Positions 1 to 13,250 of a stretch of 64,000 bases of DNA are shown piece after piece. A program made the translations under genes and the position numbers. The stretch is from positions 16,558,990 through 16,622,989 of the forward strand of contig OZ020518.1 in assembly GCA_963971425.1 (NCBI GenBank). The letters run 5' to 3'. Source of the stretch: Bryoerythrophyllum caledonicum. Lineage: Eukaryota; Streptophyta; Bryopsida; Pottiales; Pottiaceae. How positions within the stretch are numbered: position 1 is the first letter of the stretch; the number at the start of each line of letters is the position of its first letter. Under the pieces are notes generated by a model. It ran no database searches. It had not been told where the DNA came from and was given only the letters and a program-made list of their open reading frames with translations.

Positions 1-883
1 TTGGAGTGGGTTTGGTGTGCTTTGATAAAAAGTGCAGAAAATTTTGGAATTAGGTGTTGAAATTTTTTTGCCAATGTAGGTGGTTTGGCAAGCTTAGGGT
101 TGGATTTTTCTCAAAATTGTCTAATGTATTTTTGTATTCCTAAAAATACCAAATACTACCGGAGATTTGCCAATAGCAATAGAAATTGGATTGTACTACA
201 AGCGTTTCAAGCCATAATGGTGCAAAACATGGCCAAATTTCACAAAACATACCAATTCTAGAAGCCATGAAGTGCTAGAATACAATAAAAAAAAACACTT
301 CACACAATGAATTATTAAAAAAAATTAAAAGAAGAGGGGTCCATTGTTTGGCAAAGTTGAAGAAATTTAGTCTACAAAGAGAAGAGAAAGTGTAACTAGT
401 AGACTATAGGGGAGAGTACAAATTATCTATGCAAAAATTAATGCAAAATTGACAAATGAACCAGCCACACGCTAAAGTTTCAAAATTAAACTCTGATTAT
501 ACATGGTACGCTCAAATGCACCTTTGGATCAACCTGGTTTGCTAAAATTCATTGATTGTGGTCACATCACGACCACATCAAGTGTATCATGTCTTGTTTG
601 ACACATCTTCATTGCGGATATTATTGCATATACAAATAATAAACATGGCTCATGATCTTGTTGAAAAGTCGTATGCACTAGATGATTACACAAAAATGAG
701 TCTTTGAATGAAATCCTTGTTTGCAAATGACGTGACATTATTTTTCACAACATTTGATAATTTGACCTTCATTGCAATGCTTTACACCAAAAAATTTAAT
801 TAAAAATTCATAAGCCAAACATCACAATAATGCAATGAAGTCAGAGGAGAAGCCAAACATCCCTTGGCACCATAATGGGTTAA
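1..883. mobile_element. TTAA-bounded repeat, copy A (left end cut by window)
   Basis: This AT-rich stretch aligns over almost its whole length with 13,684-14,577, sharing runs such as the one at 80-100 and 13,758-13,778. By comparison with copy B about 43 bases are missing beyond the window edge. It ends in GGGTTAA at 877-883. No gene is visible. Copy B shows TTAA at both ends and CCC-starting inverted ends, so this is most likely a non-autonomous transposon. Confidence 0.55.
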
Positions 884-3648
884 ATCATTGGCCACTTGAA
901 GACCTTTGCACCCCAACTATTAGCCTCTTAATTAGCGTCAACTTTAATTTGTGCACCTGATTTGTGCCATGTAGTAGCACCTTACCTATGATGTCACAAA
1001 GATTGCAAAGAATAAAGTGTCATTGATGCCAAAAGTGCCATTTATGATGAATTGAAGGGCTCTTGAAAGGCTCTCAAATATTGTCAAATGTAGTGTGTAG
1101 AAGGGGATATTTGGAGGGTCCCCAATAATGAAGTCCTTGTTAACCTTTAGTGCTCATGAGACCCATGACAATTGAGGTGTTAGAAATCAATTTTCATGAA
1201 ATCCATGAATAATTAGGTTGTGAAAATTGAAGTTGACATTTGCGCACACATCACATGAACACTCTGCAAAAATCAAATCATGATTTCGAGTTATAAACTC
1301 ATGGAAAAGCCATAAATACAACACAAAATACATCAAATATACCAAAATATAGTGAATACCATGCCGCATACTATGTTGTATTTCATACACATGCAAAACG
1401 ATTTTGGTCTTAAATTTTGATTGAAATTTGTCTTTTAAAAATTCTTCATTGTTTTGTGACTGTTGGTCTCTTTCATCGCGTACAAAACTTCCGTTTTAAT
1501 TCATATAAGTTTGGAACATTTTCGTATACAATCAAATAAACAAAGTAAAAAATCATCATTATCATGTATAAATGTTTTCCTCACATATAATATGTCAATG
1601 TGAAGCTATCAACCTAGAGCATATGTGAACCTCTTTTAATCAAAGTACAATAATTCTTGCAAGAATCTATTGGTGGATAAAGTAGTATACCTTCTGAAGT
1701 CCACAATTTTCATTACCAATATACGGTAGCTTTAAACACTATAATCTAATCCATCAACCTTTCGATGTTGTGCAAAACTTCTCCAAAGTTGAGGTCATGG
1801 TTTGAGTTCAATTTTGTAAGGTTGGATACTAAAATTAGGCATTATATGTACATCAAAGGTAGCTCAAAGAAAAGAATCAACACATTTTTTTGTTTTTGGA
1901 GATATATGACATGGGCAGTAAAGGTTTAACCCTTAAACGTCAGAAGGTGCCACTGGTGGCTACAATACTCTACATGTATGGTGTCGTATTTGAACATGAT
2001 AAGGATCAAATATTGAAATGACCTCCAAATGAAACATGTTAGTTGAAGAATCTTGAATCCAAAGGTGTAAGTCTTGCGCAACTTTAATACATCTTTTATA
2101 TCCTATAGAGTAAAATACGTGCCTGTATATACGGTTCCCAACTAACGTTTAAGCATTAATAAGACAAGGGTGTTGTAGAGTGAGGTGATTATACTCACGG
2201 GAAAATACATGATGATCAAAGTTGCATCATTGTCCATGAAGTAGTTTGAACGGCCGTGAAGAGAAGCCTTGAATAATTGTGGGGAAATGGGGTTGGACAT
2301 AACTCAAACATCATCACCTACCCCGTCAATTTTGGTGAAGATCATTGAAGATTTCCAACCTATGTTTGAATGTCCCAAAGCACCCAGTCCGCTGAAATGT
2401 CTTACATGATTAACAACAACAACTCTGTCCTTTTCCACTTCATATGTACTGTACTGTAATCCCTCGGGCAAAGCGTACAACTGATGTGATGAGATTCCTG
2501 ACAATTGCCAAAAAAATCCTTATTGTATGTCAAATAATTTCCAAGGCATGAGGTTGCTTCTCTGTACCGGAATAGTGGATGTGAATTTTTCTTGACTTTC
2601 ACGTTTCGCCGGGACCCGCCGTACGGTGGATGAATTATTCAAACCTACCAAAAATAAAATACTGATTAATAATTAAACATGGGTTGATTAGTAATGTATT
2701 GTATGTTGATGGAAGGAAAACATGTGGACAATTTTGTTTACTTGTCAATTATGTGATTTTTTCATTTGAAATATTTTTTATACTTGTATGTTAGTATTTT
2801 TTTCATTTAATAGATAATCTTATCTTTAATGAAAGAATGGTGGCCATTTTAAAGATCCATAAACATATTTAAATCATTATACCAACAAATATATTTAAAT
2901 GTTTTTATCACGTCTATTTTTTGTTTTCTATATTTGAATGTTTCAATCAACTGTTGTAGGCTTTGAAGACCATGAAGTTGAGGAATGACATTATTTATGG
3001 TCATATGTCAAAGTATTCAATATTCTTTTGATTGCCTTAGATTTGACATATTTCAAATTAAAATATGTATTGATATTGCAATCAATACAAAAAAAAACTC
3101 ACATTCAAATTTCATATTATTTTATCAATGTGTCATTGCATCCATATTTACTATCTTTTTATAAGTTTGAAATCTTAATTATAGATGATTTGAATGGTGT
3201 ATACTTTATTGCCAAATATTCTAAACAAATGTAGATTCCCGTCATCCATGACAGGGCAAGGCAATTCCTAGTGAAGTACAACACTACAATTAGATGAATA
3301 TGCAAAGGACCATGATACAAATAGGGCGAAGGTGAAGAGAGAGTGAATTTGAGAGTGGCTCCGAGAGTGATGACTCTGATTTGCCAAAATTTACGGAAGA
3401 GGAATTTTGGGAGTTTTTGGCAAGGAAAGCTCAAAAGAAGGCACAACCCCCATCTTGCAATACCTTGTCTTCCGACACCCTCTTGTGCAACAACAAAACC
3501 TTGTCTCGGCAAGAGACCCTAGCGGGAGGGGGGTCTTCGCTACCGGACAGGTAATAGAGCCCATTTCTGTAATATATAGAGATTAAAAAAATTAGCTCTA
3601 AATTAGAAAGAAAATATTTGTATTTCATTTTCAATTAAGAAATTGATA
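884..3648. other. AT-rich intergenic DNA, no gene recognised
   Basis: Only short frames without recognisable domains occur here. A TTAACCC(T)TAAA sequence at 1926-1938 resembles the ends of the TTAA-bounded elements found elsewhere in the window, but no partner end was found. Confidence 0.5.
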
Positions 3649-3870
3649 TTAACCCCTAAAGTTCCTTGACAATTTCCCTCAAAAACTATAAGTGGTACTA
3701 GCTTTCAAACCACAAATCCAAAAAATAAAATAAAAATATGTCCACGAAGCTCTTATCAAAGGCAGTCTAGAATAAAAAATTCAAAGAAAATTGATTTTTT
3801 ACGAATTTTAGGAACCTGCCCAAAAATCAAGAAACCCCCCCGAAGGAGACTCTGGTCCTTTAGGGGTTAA
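3649..3870. mobile_element. 222-bp TTAA-bounded MITE with inverted ends
   Basis: The left end reads TTAACCCCTAAAG (3649-3661) and the right end CTTTAGGGGTTAA (3858-3870), a perfect 13-bp inverted repeat that includes TTAA at both ends. The interior is AT-rich and non-coding. A diverged partial copy, missing the left end, lies at about 39,296-39,482 and ends in the same sequence. TTAA target sites plus CCC-starting ends are the signature of piggyBac-type transposition. That class assignment is inference. Confidence 0.6.
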
Positions 3871-4914
3871 CTTGTCTTTATTACTTGTTTGTTGAATTTG
3901 AGATTTATTTGAGTTTTTCCAAGATTTTATATGTTTCCATCAAAATTGCTTACATTGTTTATTATAATATTTTTTGGTCCATTTGAATCTTTCCGAAAGA
4001 AATTATTGATGTACAAATGAGCAAGGTACAAATAGAAGTAAGTGCTCATTTGTACACTTACTTCTACTTCCATTCCCACTTCCACCATAGATGTGCTCAA
4101 CAACATAGGTAAAAGCTACTCCATACTTACCAAAAATTAAAACCGTATAGTTTAACTTATTTAATTTTTAAAAAAATGATGGCAATCACATAGATGATTG
4201 AAAAATCAATGCTAAGCCAAAATAATATTCACACAAAAGTAGTTACTGTTGTACAAAAATCAAAAGCTAGTTCTTGCTCTCCAAAGAATTATGGATTTTG
4301 CAAGTAAATGTATACATTATTTTTGTTTAATAACTATGATTTGAGTATTCGATGATTTCTCCATTTGTTTTTATAACAAGCTTTAATCAATTTGAGGTGT
4401 TTTCAACAAGATAAAGACATGTCTCTTGTGTTATTTTCCATCATTCTTCTTTAATATAATCCCATAAATTAAGTACACCATTAAATATCAAGATGTTATA
4501 ATCTTAACCATCTTTTCCTTCACAAAGGATTCTATAAAATTTCTACAAGATTTCAATTTGGAAATGTACATGCTACTCTACAACAATAATTCCAAATCTA
4601 AATACAATTTTTGCAGTATATTACAAAGCATTATAATGTTAAAAGACAAAGAATTTTGTCAAACTCAAATGATTTATCTAATTTTAGCATGATATCTCGT
4701 ATCAGATGGGAATAACCAATTCTTTAAGTTAGTAAATCACTCCAAGCCATAACATAACCACTCTAACATACGATCCTACACTATAATAGAGCCACTTTGA
4801 CATACAATCCTAGTACATCATAACAAGCCATGTCTAACATAAAACCACACAACCTAATGAACCATTGTAACTTGCTATGTGAGATTATAGTGGAGCCACT
4901 ATGATGTAGAATGG
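3871..4914. other. AT-rich intergenic DNA with diffuse short repeats
   Basis: No gene is seen. From about 4740 to 4905 a loosely repeated motif (aacatacnatcc...nagccact) recurs. The same motif is found again just outside the second foldback element at about 8640-8725. Confidence 0.4.
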
Positions 4915-5489
4915 GGTGACATTCAAATTGACGCTTGCGCAATTCCAAGGTTAGTGTCTACTATGTTGCCAACTTTTACGCCGTCTTGAGGGCTAAAAAT
5001 TTGTTAGTTCACCATGAAATGTTTGACACAACATCACCTCTATGTTGACAATATGTGTACCAAATTCCAAATCCAAGAGATGAATATTAAAAAGGATATT
5101 CAAAATTTACCAACATAGGGTAGTTGTAAGAAAGGTTTCAGAGCTGCGGACTTTGGCACCCTTCCAAGGATTAATTTTTAAAATTTTATCATGGATTTTT
5201 TGGCACAAGACCATGTTCTTCTTGATTACATGTGTAAAAAAATTCAATTCCAAAAGATACACAAAAAAAAAATTGTTCCAAATCTACCAACTTGTGTAGT
5301 TGTGAGAAACAAATGGAGAAAGCATTTCACTACTTCCAACATCCTCCCTAGGGCTGGAAAAATTATTACTTCAGCATGAAATTTTGGCACAAGATGACCT
5401 CTATGTTGATAACATGTGTGAAAAATTTCAACACCAAAAGTTGCGCATAGAAAAAATAAATTCAAAATCTACCAACGTGTATGTCCTCC

Positions 5490-6500
5490 CTTAGCATCAA
5501 TCACTGCTTATAACCTAGAAGGCATAGAATGACATAGTTGAAGGAGCTTTGTACCATCAATTGACTTCCACTCTCTTTTTAGAACCACCTTAACCGCAAT
5601 GTGCATATGAGTTTCTAGGGCATGCCTTGCAATGTTGCACAAAATCTTTTAGAATCTTCCAGAGGTTCTCAATTGGATTAACATCGGGAGAGTTTGTAGG
5701 GCATGCCTTGCAATGTTGCACAACACCTTTTAGAATCTTCCAGAGGTTCTCAATTGGATTAACATTGGGAGAGTTTACAGGCCAAATGAGCTTCTCAAGA
5801 AGGCTTGTTTGTCTCCATTCTTCACATACTTTGTTGCAATGGACGGGTGCATTATCTTCCATGAACACTCCCTCTAGAACATTATCCATGAAAAAAACCA
5901 ATTCGCCACTGTAAATCACTTCTACAAAATCCTTAGGAGAACGTCAATTTTTAGATATATAAATACAAGTTCTAACTTTTGTACTCCAGTAGATGGACCT
6001 CAAATCATCTAAAAGTTCATCCACTTTTAAAAGTAGAAACTACACAACTTCATAAATAGCGCTCATCTTTAATTCTCCAAACATGAACTTGTTTAGAATT
6101 TTTTCAATTTCAAAGGTAGGTTCATCTGTCCAAACTATACGATTCCACTCTTTTGAGCTCGATGCACCGTACTTCCAAGCAAAAGTCGATTGTTGAGACA
6201 TGTGACAAGGTGTCCAAAAAGTTTTTAAAAAAAATTGCAATTCAACTGAAAATGTCACTTCTACGCAAGAGCCTTTGAATAGTACGTCTGCGCACTTGAG
6301 TAGGACATATATTGGAAATCAATGAGCGACTTTGAGTTCTTGAATATTACAAAACACTATGAACATCTCTATCACTAAATTTTTTGTGAAACTTCCATTG
6401 CAAGGTTTGCGCGTATAAGTTCCATCTTCTTTGAATTTTCTTACTAACTTTTGACTATTCCAATGGAAACTCTCACAATGGCTACAATGTAAGCTCATGT
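5490..6500 (-). pseudogene. Degenerate Tc1-like transposase
   Basis: Minus-strand fragments carry the recognisable end of a Tc1 DDE domain: an EDNAPVH block near 5850 (second Asp) and NSPDVNPIENLWKILK (catalytic Glu), plus IVWTDEPTFEIEK near 6110-6140 (first Asp). The frame is broken between these blocks, so no functional protein can be made. The NSPxVNPIENLWKILK block is present twice because of an 81-bp in-frame tandem duplication (5618-5698 and 5699-5779). It is a different family from the intact Tc1 copy at 35.1 kb. Confidence 0.75.
5618..5779. repeat. 81-bp tandem duplication inside Tc1 relic
   Basis: Two head-to-tail copies of an 81-bp segment, each starting GGGCATGCCTTGCAATGTTG, differ at only a few positions. 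The period is exactly 27 codons, so the duplication keeps the reading frame of the minus-strand relic. Confidence 0.85.
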
Positions 6501-7318
6501 ATTCGCTTCCTCACTCATACCTGTAATGCGACCACAAATGCCATCTAAAATTGTCATCATGCACTTTCTTTCACGATCCTAATAAGATCCTACACTCTCG
6601 TTAACATGCACTCATGCATCACTTAGAAAATGTGCCATATCCCACATGTATAAATCAGTCAATGTGAATTAGCCCAAATGTATAAATCAATCCATGTGCA
6701 TAACTCTTCCATCTGCATAATTCCACTCATATAACACTCATGCATAACATGACTCAATCCATGTAAGTCAACCAATATGCAACAGTCATGTAGCACACAC
6801 GACACTCTCTTTGCTCTCATTATCATTCCAACATTGAATAAATCACAAATTACACACAACAATGCGTAATTGATATTTTGAGGAAATTTTTTCTTCATGC
6901 ATGTATGATGCACAATTTATAACCAAGTGGATTCTTCTCAATGAAACAACTCCACACTTTTATATGTAGATGTTACAATTTTTTTTAGAAACATTTATAT
7001 TTAGAGGTTGTGTCACATGGATAAGTCCAATTGCGGGAGCACGAGGTGATAAAGATTTTTTGACATTTCAATTAGTCTTTCAAATTGTTTCTCGTAGTTA
7101 CACATGTTGATAGATTTTAAATGTCATTTTCCGTATGCATCTTTTGGCCTTGAAATTTTTCACACATGTTATCAACATAGAGGTGATCTTGTGCCAAAAA
7201 TTTCATGGTAAACCAACAATTTTCCACCTCTTAAGAAGGCGTCAAACTTGGCAGTAGAATGGACACTTTCCGGGAATTGCAGAAGCGCCAATTTGAATGT
7301 CACCCTACTGTATAATGC

Positions 7319-8616
7319 GGTGACACTCAGAATGGCATTTTTGCATTTTGAAATTTCACTTTTGCCAACTTTAGCATCCTTTCAAGGGCTCAAATATTGG
7401 TATCTTACCATGAAAATTTTGGCACAAGATTGTGCCTTTATGTTAATTGCATGAGTACCAAAATTCAAGGCCAAAAGATTTGCATAAAAAAAGATGTATT
7501 TGAAATCTACCTACATGTATAGTTGTGAGCCATTCACTACTGCAAACTTTGGCACCCTCCTTATGGTTGGTTTTTTTTAAATCATTCTGAAATTGTTGGC
7601 ACAAAATCATCTCTATATTCATAACATGTGTACTAGATTTCAAGGCAAAAAGATGAATACAAAAAAAGATATAGAAAATTGTTTCTTTTAGTTAGCCATG
7701 TTGGTAGATTTTGAATATCATTTATTGTATTCATCTTCTAGCCATGAAATTTGGCACAAATGTTATCAACATAGAGATGATTTTGTGCCAAAACTTCTAT
7801 GGTAGACTAAAAATTTAGCCCCATGGAGGGTGCCGAAGTTGGCAGTAGTGAAATGGTTTCGTCTATTGTTTCTCACAACTACACACGTTGGTAGATTTTG
7901 ATTTTTTTTCTCTTTGTTTATCCTTTGGACTTGAAATTATACGTAAAGTATGTAATAAACACAAAGATGGTTTCATGCCAAAAACCTTATGGGCAAAAAT
8001 AAAAAAATTCAGTCCTTGAGAGGGTGTCAAAGTTAGCAACAATAAAATATTTCTCGCAACCACATATCTTGGTATATTTTAAAAATATTTTGTTATGTAA
8101 ATATTTTGGCCTTATAATTTGCACACATGTAATTAGCATAGTGATGGTTTCATGCCTAAAATTTCATGGGAAAAATAAACATTCAATCCTTGGGAGTGTG
8201 TCAAAGTTGGCAAGAGTGAAAATTTTCTCACAACTAGACATAATGTTAGATTTTGATTATTTGTTTTTGAGTGGATCTTTTGGAAAAATTTCTTATTGCA
8301 CATGTAGTCAACATAGAGATGTTTTCATGCCAAAAACTCCATGGGAAAAATAAACATTTCAATCCTTGTAAGGGTGTCAAAGTTGGTAGATGTAGTACTT
8401 TTTTTTATAGCTACACATGTGGGTAGATTTTGCACATCTTTTTTGCATACATCATCTGGCCTTGGAATTTGGCACACATGTTTTCAACATAGAGGTGATC
8501 TTGTGCCAAAAGTTTCATGATAAATTAACAATCATTTAGCCGTCAGCGGGGTGTCAAAGTTGGCAGCAACAAAATTACTTTTCTTAAGAATGCAAAAACG
8601 CCATTTTGAGCATCGC
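7319..8616. mobile_element. Second foldback-like element made of ~180-bp units
   Basis: The left end reads GGTGACACTCAGAATGGC and the right end (about 8584-8616) is its imperfect inverse ending GAGCATCGCC. The interior is built of the same ~180-bp unit as the neighbouring element: about 1.5 direct copies (7370-7670) followed by four or five inverted, diverged copies in tandem (about 7680-8575). Each contains a variant of 'ggtgtcaaagttggca' and 'acacatgt...gtagattttga'. No coding region was seen. Confidence 0.5.
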
Positions 8617-9464
8617 CTCGATGTAAAAAAAGAGACCATATTGGAGTTGCTCTAATATGCAACCCCAAACCATATTAAAGCCCATCCAACATACAACTCC
8701 AAACTATGATGGAGCCACTCTATGCTTCACTAAAATCAAACATGTGCGCATGATAATTCCTTCTCCTAGTCCTTTCCACAATCATTGAGGTCCATTTATG
8801 CCAAATATATTTTGATTAATTCCATTAAACAACAATACCAACCTATTGGACCCTAATTTCTTTTGTCTGTAAGCGTAAATTGATAGGTAAGGTTGGATAA
8901 CCTATCACCACCATCAACCCCCAGAATTGGTAGTCATATGTGGGCCAAAACCGCTAGCCGCCCACCCCATTTCCAAAATTTTAGGAAAGTCAATTAATAA
9001 TTGGGGAAGGGAAGGAACAAATTTTTGTGAGGCAAGCCGCCAGTGTGGGTCAACAACATGAATATATCTCCAGCTGGTCAGGTTATGTTAATGGCAGAAG
9101 TGCAAAATCAGAATGTGGGCTAATCCATAATGGTTTTAGAAAATCAATATGGCGACTGCTCGTTATTATGAGCACGATCAAATCACACTGGCTACCAGAA
9201 AGGGGTGGTATTCATGACAATATTAATGACCTTAGTTGTTGAAAATGCATACGCCGGTTCACAAAAATTGCAGCCAAATTGGCTTTACTTAGTCCAAGGT
9301 TCAGCTGAACATCATGGTTGTAATCTGAATTTTTTAGGAAGATTTTCATAGTGCATCAAATAGTGAGTGAATGAGTGAGTGAGAACTTGCATTCTCTGAG
9401 TGACTGCCAAAGGGAGGGCCAACGTTGATAGTGAATGAGTGAGGGCGGCGGTGACAGTTAGTGA
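8617..9464. other. Intergenic DNA upstream of pogo-like relic
   Basis: No gene is visible. From 9360 to 9460 there is a loose (GAGT)n tract. The sequence between may be the 5' part of the pogo-like element that follows. Confidence 0.35.
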
Positions 9465-12089
9465 ATGTGTGTTCAACCTGCAACTTCCGAAGTGAAGATG
9501 TCGACGTTAGACCTGATGGAAGACCATGACTTCGACTATAGTAATGAGGACTGCACAGAAGAGGGTGGCTATGAATCCAATCAGGGTGCTAAATGTGAAG
9601 CACTCTTTGATGGCGATGCTTCCTTTAGTAGTAGCAAAGAAAGGCAATGGAGGGGGGTTCAAGAGGTGGACTACAACCAACTGGTTTGGCGCAGCGTGTG
9701 CAAACCCGCGACTAAAATTGTCGGAGGGGTGGGTGGCCTATGCACGGGACACATGCACGGATCGGGACATAGGCGCGGGGATTCCAGGCGGATGCGTGAG
9801 GCATTGGGCTGGAGGCCCGCCCTGACGTGCTGTTGGTGCGAGGCTTTGCTAGTGAGGCCTGTCTCACCAAGCTTGAGGCGCAATGTGCAATTGTACACTC
9901 TGAGCCCTAGGGAGTGGGCAGAGGCACACGCCCACTGCGTAGAGGCTTGCAACACGGAGGTTGTCTCTGGCAAAAGGGTGGGACTTTGGCAAGATTTGCC
10001 CAGTGTGAGTGTATTTACATCCCAATTCCTTGGAGGCTCGAGACTACACCCCTTCCTTGAGCCTACAAGCACAACACTATCCATCCGTCAGCCACGAACA
10101 AGACAACAAAGACTGAAGAAGAATGGGAATTGGAGCAACGAGCAATTGCAACGAGCACTAGCAACAATAGATGAAGGGAAGAGCATGAAGAAGGCTGCCG
10201 TGGAAAATCACCTACTATATTCAAGCTTGCGCGATTGGTGTTACATCAAGACAAGAACCTGTAAGCGCGACGTCAAGGCAGTTTTGAGTTCAGATGAGGA
10301 GGCCCAGCTCGTACAGTATCTCGTCACAATATGTGACCGCGATTACGGGCTGTCCCTGTCTGCTCTGAAAATAAAGGTTTACGAAATCACAAAATCCAGA
10401 GCCACGCAATTCAAGGACGACATTCCCGGTGGCGGGTCATTGCGGTGGTTCTGACGCCCTCACCTGGAATCGACTGTACGTACAGCGCAAGGATTAGAGA
10501 GTGTGCGTGCGAGCCCTATGTCCCGAGAATGTGCAATCGCTGTATGACAATTTGACTGAATTGTACAAGTTGCACCATTACCTACCCGAGCGCATTTGGA
10601 ACTACGACGAGTATGGCGCCCAAGCAGATAATTTGCAAGTCCCATTTCTCAGAATTGAAAAATAAAAAACTGCCCAAGCAGAGAGGTTGAGTACTTACAG
10701 CAATGATGGTGTCACAGGCAAGAGCGGTGGCGGCATGGTCATGGCTAAGACCAACGCTTGACGTGTGCAAAGCATCATTCCAAACCATCGCGAGTGGCTC
10801 TTAGTGTTGGTCTGCGTAAATGCCGCCGGTAAGGCCATCCCCTCCTTTTACATATTTCGGGGCAAAAGATTTAGACAAAATTATATACAACACTGTGAAG
10901 CGGGTGCCACCATGGCTATGCAACAAAGAGCGTGGATGACAACGTACCTTTTTCTGCTTGGATCTCCCATTTCATTGTGTCCATGAGGCAAACAATTGGC
11001 ATATTACCTAAGCAACGTCATCTCTTTATCCTTGACAGTCACAACAACCATACAACTCTAGATGTCGCACGAGCCGCACGGGGCGTAGGACTGGACCTAG
11101 TAAGTTTGCCATCACATAACTCACATGCGTTGCAGCCGCTTGACGTTTTGAGCTTCAAGCCCTTCAAACAATTTTTTAGAGAATACCGTGAGTTCTGGAT
11201 GTCGCGAAATGTAAACCAATCTATGAAGAAGGAGACACCAGCTCAGTGGGTCTCACTATTACTAAGGAAATCTCTGACTGAATCCAACATTAAAAGTGGG
11301 TTTAGAGGTGCAGGAATTTACCCGATAAACTGTCACGTTGTGGATTAGTACTTAGCTCCCTCTCAAACCTACGCTTGGGATGGAGGCACCGACACTACAG
11401 ACAGTGACGGCGGCGGTGAGGGGGCTGGGGAGGGGGTTGGCATCAACTCTAGAATTGGCCAGCGGAGGGGGATCAATGAAGGGGAAAAGGAACCACGGGA
11501 GGGCAACATTCAGGGAGGAGGGGTTGACGAGAGAGGGGAGCTGAGCGCATCTGTGTGTTTTGCAGAATGTGAGCTCAAAGCGGACTTTAGGCGAGAACCC
11601 GACGCTGGAATTCAACATTTCTTTGTGGAAGCCGACCTGAATGATCCAGACGCCGGAGATGACATTGTTGACCTTGATTCGGACATGGAGGAGCCGGACT
11701 CCATGACGCACTTCTTACAACTCCTCAGCTTTGTTCCAACAGCGAGTGCTAGACGTCGTGACCCCATAGTGGATTTTGCCAAATCCATAATCCTAACAGG
11801 CGACGCAATCAATGAGGCCACGGAGGGCATTCGGACCGTGCGGGAATCTGCAGCGCAAGAGAAAGAGCGTGAGAAGCATGCACGGGAAGATTTAATGAAG
11901 CGGAAGGCTGCCGAAAGAGAAGAGGCGGCAACACGTGAAGCTGTCGGCAGAGAGGAAAACGCTCAATTGCGAGAGCAACGCGCCGCGGAGAAGGCCGCTG
12001 CACAGGCCCAAGAAACCGCCGAGAAGGAGGCAGTTGCGTGGGCGCCTTCGCGCACGAGCATACGAAACAGCACAAGGGAAGGCAGCTAG
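9465..12089 (+). pseudogene. Frameshifted pogo/Tigger-type DDE transposase
   Basis: The blocks of a pogo-superfamily transposase lie in order. A psq/CENP-B-like helix-turn-helix region (about 10,090-10,260, with WSNEQLQRALATI and GKSMKKAAVE) is followed by a first catalytic Asp in NYDEYGAQAD (about 10,600). A core strand follows (VLVCVNAAGKAIPSFYIFRGK, about 10,805-10,870). The second Asp is in ILDSHNNHTTLDV (about 11,030) and the third in LQPLDVLSFKPFK (about 11,140). The blocks sit in at least two frames with stops between them: near 10,454-10,510, near 10,660, and a frame change near 10,940. A downstream frame (11,553-12,089) encodes an acidic stretch and then a charged coiled coil rich in Lys, Glu, Arg and Ala, probably the C-terminal tail. 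The 9465-10,060 part has no recognised domain. Confidence 0.7.
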
Positions 12090-13250
12090 GGCCGTAGCGA
12101 AGCAAAATCGTGGTGTCCAGCGTCGGGCGCCGCTTTGCACATCAAGGGCCTTTGAGAACGCAGAGGAGCATCATATCATAGAGGGGTCGGAGGGGTAGAG
12201 AGCCTTCGTCGCAACGTAGTTCAATCCTGGCGCCGATGTCTCCTACTTCTCCACGTACATGCTTCCTCTGCATGGTGTCTCTTTCACGCAATCTCCGTAG
12301 CTCCCACACCACAGCTTGGATACTTCTTCTTCCCATCTTCTTCCACCTTCCCTCCCCTCTCGCAATTTGACATTCGTCCGCATTCTATGACGCCCACCGG
12401 GCAATATCCACTCCCGTTTCCACTGTCGCCAATCCCTCTACACCCAAGGAGTCCTTCTTGTCAAACATAACAGGAGTAAGCTAAGGCATAGGATTAGAGC
12501 TGCGAGGCAACCAGCGAAGGAGCCGTTGCGAGAGCAGAGCACGAGGCCCAGGCGGGAGGCCGAGCTGGATCAGACAGGAGCTCCGTGCTAGGAGGACGGG
12601 TATGGGGTCTTGGGAGCTGATGGGCATGGGGTTTTTGAAGGGTGGTTGGTGGAAGGGACCTAGTCTACATCAGGTCATGGGTATAGCGATTTTTGGTTAC
12701 AACCAAGTCGACTTATGGTTATCAATAGAGTAGTTTTCAATTTTCACAGCTCTTGGTTTTTAGTCTCTTATGCTTACAGTGATGGGTGCTTTGACAAGTG
12801 GTCATTAGCACAACTTACTATGGAAGTAGAGAGTTTTGTATGTCGAGGAATGGGTCACGACTTACTATCCACTTAAAAAAATTGTAGCAATTTCAATATG
12901 AAGAAATAAATGGTCACAACAATTGCAATATTCATGAAATCCTATTTTGAATTCCAAAAAAATCCTTATGACGTATACAAACACTATAAATAGGTCAGCA
13001 AGCTTAAGTTGGTGGTTATAGGTCATCCAATCTTAAGCTGTCATATGAGTCTTTGTGAATATTAAACACTCTTCATATTCTTGCATGATTCCTTTCCAAA
13101 CTCACTTGCACATACAACCTATTGATTGGATCTCAATTCCACAATTTAGCTAATGTAAACTAAAAGCCTAGCATACCTAAGCTCTGGAGTCACAAAGCTG
13201 ATATTTGAGACCAGATTATGCATCTTAAACTTAAGTAATATCTTAGATTC
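12090..13250. other. Intergenic DNA, no gene recognised
   Basis: No supported coding region. The GC content falls from the pogo relic (to about 12,600) into AT-rich sequence. Confidence 0.4.

Larger units (their letters stand above)
4915..7304. mobile_element. Foldback-like element with complex inverted ends, contains Tc1 relic
   Basis: The left end starts GGTGACATTCAAATTGACGC (4915). The right end near 7275-7304 is its inverted match with a few mismatches and ends in GAATGTCACC. Inside each end are copies of a roughly 180-bp unit (marker phrases 'ggcacaagatgacctctatg' and 'aatctaccaac'): direct at about 4960-5500 and inverted at about 7080-7260. The centre holds a degenerate Tc1-like transposase. 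The composite is best described as a foldback-style transposon. Exact termini and target duplication are uncertain. Confidence 0.5.

Noticed and set aside
5627..5914. Plus-strand frame across the 81-bp duplication
   Set aside because: It is the antisense shadow of the Tc1 relic, whose minus-strand motifs (NPIENLW) are unmistakable.
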